Of a stretch of 64,000 nucleotides of DNA, positions 26,797 through 36,165 are shown one piece after another (the first letter of the stretch is position 1; each line of letters begins with the position of its first letter). The stretch is taken from the NCBI RefSeq assembly GCF_900112185.1, contig NZ_FOKP01000024.1, forward strand, positions 39,901 to 103,900, given 5' to 3'. The position numbers were made by a program, and so were the translations under genes. The notes under the pieces were generated by a model. That model made no database searches. It had not been told where the DNA came from and saw only the letters and a list, made by a program, of their open reading frames with translations. The DNA comes from Allobosea sp. CRIB-10. GTDB lineage: Bacteria > Pseudomonadota > Alphaproteobacteria > Rhizobiales > Beijerinckiaceae.

Positions 26797-29700
26797 TCAT
26801 TGCGCAGCTCCCGCACCAGCGGCATTGGTTTCACCGCTAACATCCGGCTCCGCTGCGGCCACAGGCAACCCATACCCCTTAATTAGAGCATAGATCGCCG
26901 GGATTACCATAAGCGTTAGCACGGTCGAGGAGAGCATGCCGCCGATCATCGGCACGGCGATGCGCTGCATCACTTCCGATCCTGGCCCCGTGCTCCATAG
27001 GATCGGGATCAGTCCGCCCATGATGGCAACGACGGTCATCATCTTGGGACGGACGCGCTCGACCGCGCCGAGCATAATCGCCTCGCGTAGTTCGGCCCTG
27101 GTGAAGGGCAGGCCGTCGCGAGCGCGCGCCGCCTTCACCTCGATGAGGGCGTGGTCGAGATAAATCAGCATGATCACCCCGGTCTCGGCGGCGACGCCGG
27201 CGAGCGCGATGAAGCCGACCACGACCGCGACCGAGAGGTTGAAGCCGAGCCACCACATCAGCCACAGGCCGCCGACCAGCGCGAAGGGCAGCGAGAGCAT
27301 GACGATCAGCGTCTCGGTCAGCCGCCGGAAGTTCAGGTAGAGCAGAAGGAAGATAATCAGCAGCGTCACCGGCACGACGACGGCGAGTTTCGCCTTGGCG
27401 CGTTCGAGATATTCGAACTGGCCGCTCCAGGTCACGAAGGAGCCGGGCGGGAACTGGATGCTGGCTGCGACCGCGGCCTTTGCATCGGCGACATAGCCGC
27501 CGAGATCGCGGTCGCGGATGTCGACGAAGATGTAGATCACAAGCTGGCCGTTCTCGGTGCGGATCGTGGTCGGGCCGCGCGCGAGCTTGATCGAGGCGAC
27601 CTCGCCGAGCGGCACGGTGCCGCCCCCGGGCATGCCGACGAGGACTTCGCGCGCGATCGACTGCGGGTCGCTGCGATAGTCGCGCGGATAGCGGATGTTG
27701 ACGCCGTAGCGCTCGCGGCCCTCGACGGTCGTCGTCACGGTCTCGCCGCCAAGCGCGGTCGAGACCGAATCCTGCACGTCGCTGATCATCAGGCCGTAGC
27801 GTGCGAGCGCGTCGCGATCGGGCGCTACGTCGAGATAGTATCCGCCGATGACGCGCTCGGCATAGGCGCTGGCGGTGCCCGGCACCGCCTTGACGACGGT
27901 CTCGATCTGCCGGGCGAGCTTTTCCATTTCGACGAGGTCGGTGCCCAGCACCTTGATGCCGATCGGCGTGCGGATGCCGGTCGCCAGCATGTCGGTGCGC
28001 GCCTTGATCGGCATTGTCCAAGCGTTCGAGATGCCGGGAAACTGGAGCGACTTGTCGAGTTCCGCGATCAGCCCGTCGATGCTCAGGCCCGCCCGCCATT
28101 CGCTCTTGGGCTTCAGGTTGATCACGGTCTCGAACATCTCGGTCGGGGCCGGGTCGGTCGCGGTCTCGGCGCGGCCGGCCTTGCCGTAGACCGAGGTCAC
28201 CTCGGGGAAGCTCTTGATGATCCGGTTCTGGGTCTGCAGCAACTCGGCCGCCTTGGTCACAGACAGCCCGGGCAGGGTCGTCGGCATGTACATCAGCGTG
28301 CCTTCGTTCAGGCTCGGCATGAACTCACTGCCGAGCTGACGCGCCGGCCAGATCGAGACGGCAAGCGCCGCCAAGGCCAGCAGGATGGTCACGGTCTTGG
28401 CCCGCAGCACCAGCCCGATCAGCGGGCGATAAAGCCAGATCAGCAGGCGGTTCACCGGGTTTTTGTGCTCGGGAACGATTTTTCCGCGCACGAAGATCAC
28501 CATCAGTGCCGGCACCAGCGTCACCGACAGGATGGCGGCCGCCGCCATAGCGAAGGTTTTGGTGAAGGCGAGCGGGCTGAACAGCCGCCCCTCCTGCGCC
28601 TCCATGGTGAAGATTGGCAGGAACGAGACGGTGATGATCAGCAGGCTGAAGAACAGCGCCGGGCCGACTTCGCTCGCCGCCTCGATCAAGGACTCGATCC
28701 GGGGCTTGCCGGGTGGCGCACGTTCGAGATGCTTGTGGGCATTCTCGATCATCACGATGGCCGCGTCGATCATCGCGCCGATCGCGATGGCGATGCCGCC
28801 CAGGCTCATGATGTTGGAGCCGAGCCCGAGCAGCTTCATCATGCCGAAGGCCATCAGGATGCCGACCGGCAGCATCAGGATCGCGACCAGCGCGCTGCGG
28901 ACATGCAGCAAGAAAACGAAGCAGACCAACGCCACGATGATGCTCTCCTCGATCAGCGTAGCCTTCAAGGTCGCGATCGCGTCGTTGATCAGGGTCGAGC
29001 GGTCGTAGACCGGCACGATCTCGAGGCCCTTCGGCAGGGCCGAGGCCATCTCGGTAAGTCGTGCCTTGACGTTCTCGATCACGCTCAGCGCGTTCTGGCC
29101 GAAGCGCTGCAGGGCGATGCCGCTGGCGACCTCGCCCTCTCCGTTCAGCTCGGTAATGCCGCGGCGCTCGTCGGGGCCGAGCTCGATGCGCGCCACGTCG
29201 CTCAGCAGCACCGGGGTGCCGTTCTCAACCTTGAGCACGACGGCGGAGAGATCGGCGACGCTTTTCAGGTAGCCGCGGCCGCGCACGATGAACTCGAACT
29301 CCGAGAGCTCGACCGTGCGGCCGCCGACATCGGCATTGCTGCCGCGGATCGCGTCGCGCACCTTCGAGAGCGGGATCTCGAGCGAGCGCAGCCGGTTGGG
29401 ATCGACCACGACATTGTACTGCTTGACGAAGCCGCCGACGCTGGCGACCTCGGCGACGCCCTCGGCCTTGGCGATGCCGAAGCGAATGGTCCAGTCCTGC
29501 AGCGAGCGCAGCTCGGCGAGCGATTTGTCCTTGGCCTGCAGGGCGTATTGGTAGACCCAGCCGACGCCGGTGGCGTCGGGCCCCAGCGTCGGCGTCACAC
29601 CGGCCGGCAGCCGGCGGGCGGCGCCGTTCAGGAACTCGAGCACGCGCGAGCGGGCCCAGTAGATGTCGGTGCCGTCTTCGAAGATGATGTAGACGAAGGA

Positions 29701-29970
29701 GACGCCGAAGAACGAGAAGCCGCGCACAACCTTCGATTTCGGCACCGTCAGCATGGCGGTGGTCAAAGGATAGGTGACCTGGTCCTCGATCACCTGCGGC
29801 GCCTGGCCCTTGTATTCGGTGTAGACGATCACCTGCGTGTCCGAGAGATCGGGGATCGCGTCGAGCGGCAGGGTCCTGAGGGCATAGGAGCCCGACGCCA
29901 CCGCGAAGAGCGTGCCGATGAAAACCAGCATCAGGTTGCGCGACGACCAGGCGATGAGTTTCGCGATCAT
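26797..29970 (-). CDS. cusA: CusA-type heavy-metal RND efflux pump
   Basis: A 1057-residue RND transporter with the two large periplasmic loops and about twelve transmembrane segments. IGAMIDAAIVMIENAHKHLE in TM4 is typical of the metal (HME) branch, and the methionine-bearing segments GRAETATDPAPTEMFE and WTMPIKARTDMLATGIRTP match CusA/SilA, pointing to Cu(I)/Ag(I) rather than Co/Zn/Cd. Its ATG overlaps the cusB stop. The partner outer-membrane channel is not adjacent; the TolC-like gene at 40164 could serve. Confidence 0.95.
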   Translation of the reverse strand: MIAKLIAWSSRNLMLVFIGTLFAVASGSYALRTLPLDAIPDLSDTQVIVYTEYKGQAPQVIEDQVTYPLTTAMLTVPKSKVVRGFSFFGVSFVYIIFEDGTDIYWARSRVLEFLNGAARRLPAGVTPTLGPDATGVGWVYQYALQAKDKSLAELRSLQDWTIRFGIAKAEGVAEVASVGGFVKQYNVVVDPNRLRSLEIPLSKVRDAIRGSNADVGGRTVELSEFEFIVRGRGYLKSVADLSAVVLKVENGTPVLLSDVARIELGPDERRGITELNGEGEVASGIALQRFGQNALSVIENVKARLTEMASALPKGLEIVPVYDRSTLINDAIATLKATLIEESIIVALVCFVFLLHVRSALVAILMLPVGILMAFGMMKLLGLGSNIMSLGGIAIAIGAMIDAAIVMIENAHKHLERAPPGKPRIESLIEAASEVGPALFFSLLIITVSFLPIFTMEAQEGRLFSPLAFTKTFAMAAAAILSVTLVPALMVIFVRGKIVPEHKNPVNRLLIWLYRPLIGLVLRAKTVTILLALAALAVSIWPARQLGSEFMPSLNEGTLMYMPTTLPGLSVTKAAELLQTQNRIIKSFPEVTSVYGKAGRAETATDPAPTEMFETVINLKPKSEWRAGLSIDGLIAELDKSLQFPGISNAWTMPIKARTDMLATGIRTPIGIKVLGTDLVEMEKLARQIETVVKAVPGTASAYAERVIGGYYLDVAPDRDALARYGLMISDVQDSVSTALGGETVTTTVEGRERYGVNIRYPRDYRSDPQSIAREVLVGMPGGGTVPLGEVASIKLARGPTTIRTENGQLVIYIFVDIRDRDLGGYVADAKAAVAASIQFPPGSFVTWSGQFEYLERAKAKLAVVVPVTLLIIFLLLYLNFRRLTETLIVMLSLPFALVGGLWLMWWLGFNLSVAVVVGFIALAGVAAETGVIMLIYLDHALIEVKAARARDGLPFTRAELREAIMLGAVERVRPKMMTVVAIMGGLIPILWSTGPGSEVMQRIAVPMIGGMLSSTVLTLMVIPAIYALIKGYGLPVAAAEPDVSGETNAAGAGAAQ

Positions 29971-31415
29971 GGCTGCGTCTCCCCGCCAATGAGGCTCTGG
30001 AGCGCCGCCTTGAGATTGCTCTCGGCGTCGATCAGGAAGTTGGCCGAGACCACGATCCGGTCCTCCGCGGCGACGCCCTCCATGATCTCGACGCGGCCGG
30101 CGCCGCGCCGGCCGAGCTTAACCTCGCGTGGCTCGAACCGGCCCTCGCCCTTGTCGATCAGCACGATCTGGCGTGCGCCGCTGTCGATCACGGCGTCGTC
30201 GGCAATGTTCAGGACCGGCTCGTCGTCGCCAGTGGCGATCTGCGCCTCGACATACATGTCGGGCTTCAGCACGCCGTCTGGGTTGTCGAGCTCGACCCGG
30301 ACGCGGCCGGTCCGGGTCTCCTTGTTGATCTGCGGATAGACCAGCGCGACCCTGCCGGTGAAGCTCCTGCCGCGCATGCCGCGCGGGGTGACCGTGACCG
30401 CCTGGCCGGGCGCGACCATCCCGAGATCGCGCTCGGCCAGATCGATCCGCGCCCAGACCAGCGAGATGTCGGCGATCCGGAACAGCACATCACCGGGCCC
30501 CGCCCGCATGCCGTTCACGGCCGCCCGCTCCAGGACCACGCCGTCCTGCGGGGCCGGCCAGGCGACGGCGACCGGCACCTCGCGCGTCCGCTCGATCGCG
30601 CTGAGCGCGGCGTCGGGAACGGCTAGGTTCTCCAGCCGCCGGCGTGCGCCCCTGACGCCCTGCGCCGGGATCGGACCGTCCGGGCGCCCGTTGAGCACGG
30701 TGACGTACTCGGCGGCCGCGCTCGACAAAGCCGGGCCGTAGACCCTCATCAGCGGCTGGCCCTTGCGCACGCTCGACCCCGTGGTGACGTCCTCGACCGT
30801 CTCGACGAAGCCCTCGAAGCGCAGCGCCACGACCGAGACGCGGCGCTCATCGAGTTGGATCGTGCCCGGCGCGCGCAGCGGCAAGGAAAGCGGGGTGAAG
30901 GCGACCGGCTCGGAGCGCACCCCAGCCTTCTGCAGCTTGCCGGCGCTGACCTTGACGATACCGGCCTCCTCCTCCTCGCCCTCGAAGACGGGGAGGTAGT
31001 CCATGCCCATCGAATCCTTCTTGGGCGTCGGCGAGGTGTCGGGCAGGCCCATCGGGTTGCGGTAGAATTTGATGCGTTTGGGCCCGGCGGCAGCGACTTG
31101 GTCTGGAGCCGCCGACGGCGGGTCGAACCGGATATCCTGGCTGGCGCGCACGGACAGGTAGTCCTTGCCGGCAACCGTTTTGGCGGGGGCGGCCGAGAAT
31201 GCCGCAAGCCCGTCTGGATCCCGATAATAGACGATCGGCCCGCTTCCGGCCGGCTCCAGCCCGGCTTTCGAGGCCCCGGCGCCCGGCAGCCATGCCGGCA
31301 GCGTCATGTCGGAGCGGCCCGCGATGATTCCGCCGACCGCGGCGGCCGCCACGGCGATAACGACGGCCAACAGCATCAGCCCATTTCCGGCTAGGTTTCG
31401 GCCTGCGCGGGTCAT
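29967..31415 (-). CDS. cusB: CusB-type periplasmic adaptor with heavy-metal-binding domain
   Basis: A 482-residue membrane-fusion protein with an N-terminal membrane anchor (LAGNGLMLLAVVIAVAAAAV). Residues 120-148 (KFYRNPMGLPDTSPTPKKDS, then MGMDYLPVF) are the heavy-metal-binding domain seen in CusB-like proteins; an earlier YYRDPDGLAAF segment near residue 62 is a degenerate copy. Barrel-sandwich and beta-barrel domains follow. It links CusA to the outer-membrane channel and can hand over metal. It is coupled to cusA and overlaps the FixH-like gene upstream. Confidence 0.94.
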   Translation of the reverse strand: MTRAGRNLAGNGLMLLAVVIAVAAAAVGGIIAGRSDMTLPAWLPGAGASKAGLEPAGSGPIVYYRDPDGLAAFSAAPAKTVAGKDYLSVRASQDIRFDPPSAAPDQVAAAGPKRIKFYRNPMGLPDTSPTPKKDSMGMDYLPVFEGEEEEAGIVKVSAGKLQKAGVRSEPVAFTPLSLPLRAPGTIQLDERRVSVVALRFEGFVETVEDVTTGSSVRKGQPLMRVYGPALSSAAAEYVTVLNGRPDGPIPAQGVRGARRRLENLAVPDAALSAIERTREVPVAVAWPAPQDGVVLERAAVNGMRAGPGDVLFRIADISLVWARIDLAERDLGMVAPGQAVTVTPRGMRGRSFTGRVALVYPQINKETRTGRVRVELDNPDGVLKPDMYVEAQIATGDDEPVLNIADDAVIDSGARQIVLIDKGEGRFEPREVKLGRRGAGRVEIMEGVAAEDRIVVSANFLIDAESNLKAALQSLIGGETQP

Positions 31416-31815
31416 GGCAGCGCCTTCAGGGTCAGGCGGCTTTCGAGCGTGCCGGTCTCGCCCTGAATCTTCGCAGCAAGCGACAGCCGCCAGCCGCCTT
31501 CCATGGTGAGGTTGACCTTGAAGCGGTAGAGGCCGGGCTCGGTGCTCGGCAGCGGCTCAATAGAGGTCTTCATCCCCTCCATACCGTCCGGCTGCATGTC
31601 GAGCCGCGTCGCGAAGATGACGGCGTCGGGAACGAGGCTGCCGTCCGTTTTGCGGATCAGACGGACGGCGACTATGCCCTCGCCCGTCCTTGTCTCCTGC
31701 TCCACGAGCTGGAAGTCGTAATCCTTGATATCGGCTTGGGCGCAGCGCTTCCCAAGATCAGGGCGAGCGCCATCAGCGCAGCCCCGCGGGTGCGCGAAAC
31801 AATGTCCAACGACAT
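31412..31815 (-). pseudogene. FixH/YtkA-like periplasmic protein, frameshifted in its signal peptide
   Basis: The mature part (from QADIKDYDFQLVEQETRTGE to the stop at 31412) is a FixH/YtkA-like beta domain often encoded with CusAB. In that frame there is no signal peptide or ribosome site. In the neighbouring frame an ATG at 31815, behind CGGAGATC, gives a textbook signal peptide (MSLDIVSRTRGAALMALALI, then LGSAA). The two join only if one base is restored near 31748-31755, which would give an AXA cleavage site. Either a real one-base deletion or a sequence error. Confidence 0.75.
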
Positions 31816-31938
31816 GATTGATCTCCGGATTCCATAAGCCGCACCGATCGATCGGCAAGCGGACCGCGATAGAAGCTGACAGTTGTGAAGCGTCCGAAAC
31901 GAGCCGGACGGCCTTACGCGCTGTCGGCGGTCATGGAA

Positions 31939-32277
31939 TCAGGAACGGGGCGGCCTGGCGGGCGGCCCCGGCTCGAACTCGGCGCGACTGAGATCGTCGA
32001 GACCGAGCAGAACAGGCGCAGCTCGATAGGCGACTGAATTCGCGCCCGCCGCGGCGGGCGCGACGAAGACGCTGGCCACGGCGCAGTACGCCGCAAAAGG
32101 GCAAGGCGCGCGGACATCCATATCACCGCCGTCATCCGTTGACGGGTTGGCCTGCATCATCATGGTGCAGTCCGAGGCGCGCGGCATCGCCATCGCGGCC
32201 GGCGTCCAGCCGGAAACGATCAATCCCACGATGATCGCGGCGCGCAAAACGAGCCGCAGGGCGACACGGGCGATCAT
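31939..32277 (-). CDS. Small exported hypothetical protein of the cus operon
   Basis: A 112-residue protein from the ATG at 32277, with an N-terminal hydrophobic segment (LRLVLRAAIIVGLIVSGW) and AMA cleavage site. The mature part has MPRASDCTMMMQ and APCPFAAYCAV, i.e. Cys/Met pairs that could bind copper, and a Pro-rich end. I do not recognise a family beyond the short Cys/Met-rich proteins that sit at the head of cus-like operons. It lies 123 bases upstream of the FixH-like gene in the same direction. The 293 bases upstream of it hold nothing I can identify. Confidence 0.6.
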   Translation of the reverse strand: MIARVALRLVLRAAIIVGLIVSGWTPAAMAMPRASDCTMMMQANPSTDDGGDMDVRAPCPFAAYCAVASVFVAPAAAGANSVAYRAAPVLLGLDDLSRAEFEPGPPARPPRS

Positions 32278-32570
32278 TGCAAAACAATACCCAAATCCGC
32301 CTCCGCTCACAAGCTTCGGACGCCCGCTGTTTCAAAATCGCCTACGCCGCTCTCGAGACAGTGATAGACCGCGGCGGCGAAGGGCGTCCAGCGTCCGCAG
32401 CAGAGTGATCCAGCGTACGGCATCGCCTCCGGTATGTGGAACGCTGCACCTGCACACTTCGCTGCACCGAAGCGGGTCAATTCAAGACAGGCGCTGCTTC
32501 AGCCGGCTCGGGCCGGCCAGTGCGGGTGCAGGTCGTCGATCACGACGTCATGGGCGTGGTGCTCGCCATG

Positions 32571-33130
32571 CTAGTTGAGATGTGGGTGGTCGTTCTTAAG
32601 CCCGGGGTGATCATGCTCCAGCGCTTCGCTGCTCTCGGCAGGCCAGACCCGGGCCGCGAGCATAACTGCTGACAAAGTCGCCGCCCCGAAAAGCGCGGCC
32701 AGAGCCGCAAGCGGCATGCTGACGCCGAGTTAGCCGGCCAAGGGGATAGGTGATCAGCCAGCAAGCATGCGAGAGCGCGAACTGAGCCGCGAATACGGCC
32801 GGGCGGTCCTCCGCATGGGCCGAGCGTTGCAACAGCCGACCGGATGGCGTCTGGGTCGCCGAGTAGCCGATGCCGAGCAGAGCCCAAGTCGCCAGCAAAA
32901 GGCCCCCAGTCTGTGGGCTAATCCGCAGGGGCGAAGGACCAGCCATTGGCGAAAAGCAGCACCGCGAACCCGACAAGCACGGCTGACAAGAAGCCTGCTG
33001 CTGTCAACGTCACCTTGCGATCTTCGGTCCGCTCGATAATGCGCGGCAGCGGTAGTGCAGACAGCATTGAGCCGCGGCCAAAGCAGGCGAGCGCCAGGGC
33101 CACGGCGTTGTCCCCGAAGCCGAGCCGGCT
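32571..33130 (-). pseudogene. C-terminal half of an MFS transporter, multiply broken
   Basis: Three consecutive frames add up to the second half of an MFS protein: GDNAVALALACFGRGSMLSA (33.1 kb), TGGLLLATWALLGIGYSATQ to WLITYPL (32.9-32.75 kb), and MPLAALAALFGAATLSAVML to a histidine-rich end HDHPGLKNDHPHLN and TAG at 32571. Frameshifts are needed near 32925 and 32740, and a TAA stands where a Trp codon is expected (AG-stop-LGVS). The N-terminal half is missing and the fragment starts after a stop at 33131. The His tail suggests a metal (nickel-type) exporter. Confidence 0.7.
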
Positions 33131-33140
33131 TTAAGTCAAG

Positions 33141-33245
33141 GTCGATGGCGTGCCGGGCTGGTTCTTCCGCAATCGCGGCTCCAGCGAGGTCACGATCATT
33201 CTGAAGACCAACGACGCCTATGGCGAGATCAAGCGCATGGTCTGA
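33141..33245 (+). pseudogene. C-terminal remnant of a transmembrane anchor protein
   Basis: The plus strand reads VDGVPGWFFRNRGSSEVTII, then LKTNDAYGEIKRMV and TGA at 33243. This resembles the C-terminus of the small transmembrane anchor proteins found in czc-like metal operons (GWFWRNR...VTI...GAY..IKR). No start or N-terminal part exists; it abuts the broken MFS gene, so two deletions meet near 33130-33140. Confidence 0.5.
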
Positions 33246-33504
33246 CCGATACGCTCGCGGCCGGGCTCTCCTGCCGGGCCGGCTTCATAAGCTAGCGCGC
33301 TCGATCCGAACTCAAGACCTCCCGCGGGAAAAATGGACTCTGAACCGATTCTTCGACAGCCCGCCCCACGCGAACTTGCGGGTTAACCCTGAAGAACGGG
33401 CTGTAAAGCCGTGTTGCCCTTGCGATCTTGGCCGCGCGTCCCCTTGTTGCCGAGCGTTCAGCGAAACGGACAACAAGATCGATTTGCGAAGCCTGAGGGG
33501 GGTG

Positions 33505-34608
33505 ATGACGATGATCATCCATGCGGTCGACATCAGGCCCCGCTGGCTCGGCCGAGCCTTCATCATGATCGCTGCAATAGCCGCGCTTGGCCTTTCGGTC
33601 TCCGCTCTTCATAGCCATGCTCCGGCCGACAACACGCCGCCGAACGTGACCGCGGTGGCTGTACTCGGAGATTCCAGCAGCCACTCATACCAAGATCGCT
33701 TGAGCTTCCCGCCGGGAACCTCCGACCGAGGCGGCGCGCTTCGCGCCCGCACCTTCCAGTGGACTGAAGTGCTGGCGCGGCTTCGTGGCGGCGAACTTAA
33801 CTTCGGACCGTGGGTCCGCTGGGGGCAATCCAGTCCGATAACCTGGTTGATCGGGCTGGTCGGGCAGGATGCTGGCCGCACCCCGAGAAAAGAGGACTAT
33901 CTTTATAATTTCGCCATCTCGGGTGCGACCTGCCGGGATCTGATGAACGGCAGGTTCCGGCGCTATCCCCAGGCGCCGCGGCTGGTCGAACTCATGAATG
34001 CGGATCCTTGGCGCTGGCGCAATGGCGTCGTCGTGCTCCGAATGGGCAACAATGATTGGGGCGCCGTGCTGGACGAGCAGGCGCGCGATCCCAAGGCGCC
34101 TGAAGTCCGTTCTGTCGCGGCGTACTGCGCCGACCAACTCGCCGCGACGATAAAACTGATCCGTGATGCCCATCCGGACACCCGTATCCTGGTTGTTGGT
34201 CTCGACAATGGTGCGAATGATGCCTCCGCGCCTGAGAGGTACTCCGCTGTCTCTCTTGCCAATGTGCAGGCGGCCTTCGTCGGCTTCAACGCGCAGCTGC
34301 GCGGGCTGGCGGCGTCAGACGAACGGATCGCCTTCTTCGACAACGGCGTCTGGTTCGAAAGCCTTTGGGGTCGGCGCGTTGCGGGGGGCAGTGCAACCTA
34401 CAAAAGTGTCACCATCGGCGCGAAACTCCGGGTCACCAATACGGTGGGTGACGAGCCTACCAATGCGGAATTGGCCGATCATCATGCCGGATTGGCCTGG
34501 AACGCGCTGTGGGCGCAGGCTCTCGTCGCGCGTCTACGCGAGGCCTTCGACTTACCCTTGACCCCAATTAGCGACGACGAGGTGGCCCGCTTCGTCATCG
34601 CCCCATAA
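33505..34608 (+). CDS. SGNH/GDSL-type hydrolase, membrane-anchored or exported
   Basis: A 367-residue protein from the ATG at 33505, behind GAGGGGGG. A hydrophobic segment at residues 17-36 (GRAFIMIAAIAALGLSVSAL) anchors or exports it. SGNH blocks: AVLGDSSSHSY (Ser57), FAISGATCRDL (block II), MGNNDWG (Asn, block III) and DHHAGLAWN (Asp/His, block V). The substrate is unknown; members cleave acyl or acetyl esters of lipids and polysaccharides. It is the only plus-strand gene in the copper region. The 260 bases upstream and the 255 bases after it (34609-34863) show nothing definite. Confidence 0.8.
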   Translation: MTMIIHAVDIRPRWLGRAFIMIAAIAALGLSVSALHSHAPADNTPPNVTAVAVLGDSSSHSYQDRLSFPPGTSDRGGALRARTFQWTEVLARLRGGELNFGPWVRWGQSSPITWLIGLVGQDAGRTPRKEDYLYNFAISGATCRDLMNGRFRRYPQAPRLVELMNADPWRWRNGVVVLRMGNNDWGAVLDEQARDPKAPEVRSVAAYCADQLAATIKLIRDAHPDTRILVVGLDNGANDASAPERYSAVSLANVQAAFVGFNAQLRGLAASDERIAFFDNGVWFESLWGRRVAGGSATYKSVTIGAKLRVTNTVGDEPTNAELADHHAGLAWNALWAQALVARLREAFDLPLTPISDDEVARFVIAP

Positions 34609-34863
34609 GGAAAATAGGCCGTCTTTATCCGCCGCCTGGCTCGCCGCGCGTGGTGGACAATGCCGCGTCGCGGCCGAAGCGGTGATCGACATCGTCGCGG
34701 GTATGGCTTCGGTCCTGTCGCTGGTCGGTTATTTGCTTTTCCAGTCTCCGCTTCCGGCTGCGGACCAGTCTCGTGCTCACACGGGTGAGTCTGGGAACGA
34801 TGGCATACGTATTCGCCGCTTTCGTTCCTTAAAGCCGAGGGAACGCTGCAGCGAACGGTGAGC

Positions 34864-35613
34864 TCAGTGCATGCCCAACGCCATCCAGACGGCCATGGCG
34901 ACCATCATCAGGTTTTCGGTCAGCGACACGAAGCCGAGTGGAACTCTGCTGCTACCCCCGACGCAGGCGCATTTGATCTCGCGACCATCGATATAGACAG
35001 CTTTGATCACGGATACTGCGCCGATCGTGCCGATGAAGGCCGCAATCGGAACAGAGAGCCATGTCAGCGCGCCCGCAATCATCAGGACGCCAGCCGCCAG
35101 TTCGGCATAGGGATAGATGTAGGAATAGGGCACCCAGCGCCGAGCGAGCAGGTCGTAGCCCAAGAACATGCTGGAAAAGCTCTCGACGTCCTGCAGTTTG
35201 AGCAGGGCCAGAATGCACATGCTGAAGGCGACGAACCACTCCAGCCCACGCAGACCGGCCAGCTGACCGGAAGCCGCCCAAGTAGCCGCAAGCGCCATCA
35301 GAGCGGCAACGGCAAAAACCCAGATGACGGGCGTGTAGCTCGTCGCATCGGGTTCTGCGACTGTCAGGCCGAAGAAGCGACGCAGATCGTCGTAGCCGCC
35401 GATCCGCTTGCCGTCGATGAAGGTTTGGGGTGTCGTCTTCACGCCATGTTCGGCCTTGAAGGCGTCGGTCTCCGCCCGTGACGTCAGCCAGCGGTCGTCG
35501 ACGGCATAGCCGCGTCGGCGCAGCAGATCCCTTGCCTTCAACCCGAACGGACATTCGTGTTGCGGCATCACCATCCGATAGAGGGCGGCACGGCGTGTTT
35601 CTGTCGTCGTCAC
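34864..35613 (-). CDS. Glutaredoxin-MauE/DoxX fusion membrane protein
   Basis: A 249-residue fusion. Residues 10-82 are a glutaredoxin domain with a one-cysteine active site (C21 in HECPFGLKARDLL) and the cis-Pro loop KTTPQTFIDGKRIGG. From residue 95 four transmembrane helices follow, with the MauE-like FVAFSMCILALLKLQDVESF and a CACVGG cysteine pair. MauE-type proteins pass reducing or oxidising equivalents to periplasmic thiols. It is the last gene of the copper operon that runs from 41913 down. A role in delivering thiol redox power during copper stress is likely but inferred. Confidence 0.85.
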   Translation of the reverse strand: MTTTETRRAALYRMVMPQHECPFGLKARDLLRRRGYAVDDRWLTSRAETDAFKAEHGVKTTPQTFIDGKRIGGYDDLRRFFGLTVAEPDATSYTPVIWVFAVAALMALAATWAASGQLAGLRGLEWFVAFSMCILALLKLQDVESFSSMFLGYDLLARRWVPYSYIYPYAELAAGVLMIAGALTWLSVPIAAFIGTIGAVSVIKAVYIDGREIKCACVGGSSRVPLGFVSLTENLMMVAMAVWMALGMH

Positions 35614-35649
35614 GGATTGATCTCTCCTAGCCTCGTCGAACGTGGGCGG

Positions 35650-36114
35650 TCACTGTCGCGCGAGTAAGGCTTCCATCTGCGCGATTTCCTTCCGCTGCCC
35701 GTCAACGATATCGCGACACAAGGCCTGTATCTCGGGATCGGTCAGCTTGGCCTTCTCGCACATCAGTATCGCACCGGAATGGTGCGGGATCATCGAGCGA
35801 AGGAATTCCGCGTTGCCCACGCCGGCCTGAGTCCGCATGCCGGCGAAGCTCAGCGCGAAGACCATTATCGCGCCAGCACCGATGGCCAGATTGGTCCGCG
35901 AAGACGGGAACATCGAGCGCATCGAGATCAGCATGATTACCGTCATCGGCGCGACCATCATCAGGGTCATGTAGACGTTGTTCAGGTTGAAGCGGAAATG
36001 CGCTACCGTCGCGATCATCGTGTACATGACGAGATACATGACGACGAAATCGAGTGTCAGCTCGAGCGCCAGCTTGCCGTAGCGGCCCTGCTTCATATCG
36101 CGATGATCGTCCAT
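35650..36114 (-). CDS. DUF305 protein with membrane anchor
   Basis: A 154-residue protein with three hydrophobic segments (about residues 18-40, 48-65, 74-94) and a C-terminal DUF305 part: FLRSMIPHHSGAILMCEKAK, then LCRDIVDGQRKEIAQMEALL. The HH and M/C residues of this helix bundle are proposed copper ligands. Common in copper-resistance islands. It lies between a second DUF305 gene and the glutaredoxin-MauE gene, all in one direction. Confidence 0.88.
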   Translation of the reverse strand: MDDHRDMKQGRYGKLALELTLDFVVMYLVMYTMIATVAHFRFNLNNVYMTLMMVAPMTVIMLISMRSMFPSSRTNLAIGAGAIMVFALSFAGMRTQAGVGNAEFLRSMIPHHSGAILMCEKAKLTDPEIQALCRDIVDGQRKEIAQMEALLARQ

Positions 36115-36165
36115 TCCGTATATCCTGACTGACGGTCTTCGGCGTTCGTCTTCCGGTCGTGAACC

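Noticed and set aside
27151..30339. 1062-codon plus-strand frame
   Set aside because: Antisense of cusA/cusB. The product is a low-complexity Asp/Arg/His-rich sequence without domains.
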